Shown: piece by piece, positions 63,179 to 64,000 of the stretch
Layout: each line of letters begins with the position of its first letter
Position numbering within the stretch: position 1 is the stretch's first letter
Origin: Palleronia pelagia
GTDB lineage: Bacteria > Pseudomonadota > Alphaproteobacteria > Rhodobacterales > Rhodobacteraceae
Length of the DNA stretch: 64,000 nt
Direction: 5' to 3'
NCBI RefSeq assembly: GCF_900110115.1
Contig: NZ_FOCM01000008.1
Coordinates: 1-64,000, forward strand
Made by a program: the position numbers and the translations under genes
The notes under the pieces: generated by a model
The model's input: only the letters and a program-made list of their open reading frames with translations
Databases searched by the model: none
What the model was told of the DNA's origin: nothing

Positions 63179-64000
63179 CCACCGACACCCCCCGCATCAT
63201 CGGCATCGGCAACGCCATCGTCGACGTCATCAGCCACGCCGACGACTCGTTCCTCGAGAACATGGGAATCGAGAAGGGCATCATGCAGCTGGTCGAGCGC
63301 GAGCGGGCCGAGCTGCTGTATGCCGCCATGTCCGACCGCATCCAGACGCCCGGCGGGTCGGTCGCGAACACCATCGCGGGGCTGGGGCGGCTGGGGATGG
63401 AGGCCGCCTTCATCGGCAAGGTGCGCGACGACGGGCTGGGCCGGTCCTACGCGAAGGGCATGCGCGACGATGGCATCGCCTTTCCGAACGCGCCGGTCGA
63501 GAACGCCAACCTGCCGACCTCGCGCAGCATGATCTTCGTGTCGCCCGATGGCGAGCGGTCGATGAATACCTACCTGGGCGCGGGCGCCGACCTGTCGCAG
63601 GACGACGTGCCCGAGGCGACCTTCGACGGCGGCGGCATCCTGTTCCTGGAGGGCTACCTGTTCGACAAGGACGAGGGGAAGACGGCCTTCCGGCGCGCCG
63701 CGCAGCTGATCCGCGCCGCCGGCGGCCGCGCGGGCCTGACCCTGAGCGACCCGTTCTGCGCCGACCGCCACCGGTCGGACTTCAAGGCGCTGATCTCGGG
63801 GGAGCTGGACTACGTCATCGGCAACGAGGCCGAGTGGACGACGCTTTACGAATGCGACCTTGGGCACGCGCTGGCGCAGGCCGCCGAGGCCTGCGATACC
63901 GTGGTCTGCACCCGCTCGGGCGATCCCGTCGTCGTGATCCGGAACGGCGAACGGGTCGAGGTGCCGGTGCATCGCGTGACGCCGGTGGACGCCACGGGCG
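63175..64000 (+). CDS. PfkB-family sugar/adenosine kinase (partial, runs off the right edge)
   Basis: 275 codons are in the window. It starts ATG inside the nth stop (ATGA). PfkB signatures: IIGIGNAIVDVIS at the start, QTPGGSVANTIAGLGRLG (first PfkB motif), VIGNEAEW, and the window ends inside the second motif (DATG, normally DTxGAGD), which holds the catalytic base. It resembles adenosine kinase-like members of alphaproteobacteria. The final part with the rest of the ATP site is beyond the window. Confidence 0.9.
   Translation, partial: MTTDTPRIIGIGNAIVDVISHADDSFLENMGIEKGIMQLVERERAELLYAAMSDRIQTPGGSVANTIAGLGRLGMEAAFIGKVRDDGLGRSYAKGMRDDGIAFPNAPVENANLPTSRSMIFVSPDGERSMNTYLGAGADLSQDDVPEATFDGGGILFLEGYLFDKDEGKTAFRRAAQLIRAAGGRAGLTLSDPFCADRHRSDFKALISGELDYVIGNEAEWTTLYECDLGHALAQAAEACDTVVCTRSGDPVVVIRNGERVEVPVHRVTPVDATG

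Noticed and set aside
1-64000. CRISPR arrays, tRNA or rRNA genes, transposases, phage genes
   Set aside because: None recognised by eye; direct repeats seen are too short or too degenerate for CRISPR, and no integrase or transposase motifs were found.

Overview
This 64 kb window is a high-GC chromosomal segment from an alphaproteobacterium, almost certainly Rhodobacteraceae (Rhodobacter/Roseobacter group). The support is the FnrL-type Fnr with TTGAY-N4-ATCAA boxes, a ccoNOQP/ccoGHIS cbb3 oxidase locus beside hemN, a DUF1127 gene followed by CCUCCUCCC-loop hairpins, DUF2484 genes beside murC, and an AglR-type alpha-glucoside system. The right edge cuts a PfkB-family sugar/adenosine kinase gene. 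No rRNA, tRNA, CRISPR, IS or prophage was seen.

Layout. 1-450: two CcsR (cuckoo RNA)-like hairpins and a DUF1127 gene on the minus strand, with a possible heat-shock-type promoter. 452-1183: a long leader ending in a strong hairpin before mraZ. 1184-16072: the division and cell wall (dcw) cluster mraZ-rsmH-ftsL-ftsI-murE-murF-mraY-murD, then an inverted flavoprotein gene, then ftsW-murG-murC and two DUF2484 genes; murB, ddl, ftsQ, ftsA and ftsZ are not in the window. 16209-20525: secreted or lipidated proteins (5'-nucleotidase, metalloprotease-like lipoprotein, fasciclin protein, small lipoprotein) and an SRAP protein. 20532-22007: an accessory patch with a decayed fasciclin remnant and an AT-rich gene carrying a HEPN-type R-x4-H motif. 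22012-29526: parE, a DapA-family enzyme, an MFS and a MATE transporter, an NAD-dependent epimerase and truA.

29644-42721: a solute uptake region. It holds an AglR-like LacI repressor between a sugar-binding protein gene and a GH13 alpha-glucosidase, with three copies of one palindromic operator; a polar amino-acid ABC operon without its ATPase; and a GntR/GNAT pair divergent from a complete spermidine/putrescine-type ABC transporter with an Asp/Glu/hydantoin racemase. 42971-47454: DUF1289, a YcjX/TIGR01620 pair and a fused cyclic-nucleotide-sensor/thioredoxin-reductase-like flavoprotein. 47520-51870: an AI-2E family permease and ileS. 51939-61068 (minus): ccoS-ccoI-ccoH-ccoG, ccoP-ccoQ-ccoO-ccoN and fnrL. 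61139-64000 (plus): hemN, nth and the truncated kinase gene.

How parts fit together: FnrL is predicted to control both cco operons, hemN and itself, coupling low oxygen to high-affinity oxidase assembly and heme synthesis. The dcw genes are packed with start/stop overlaps and would be expressed as one long operon except where the inverted flavoprotein gene breaks it.
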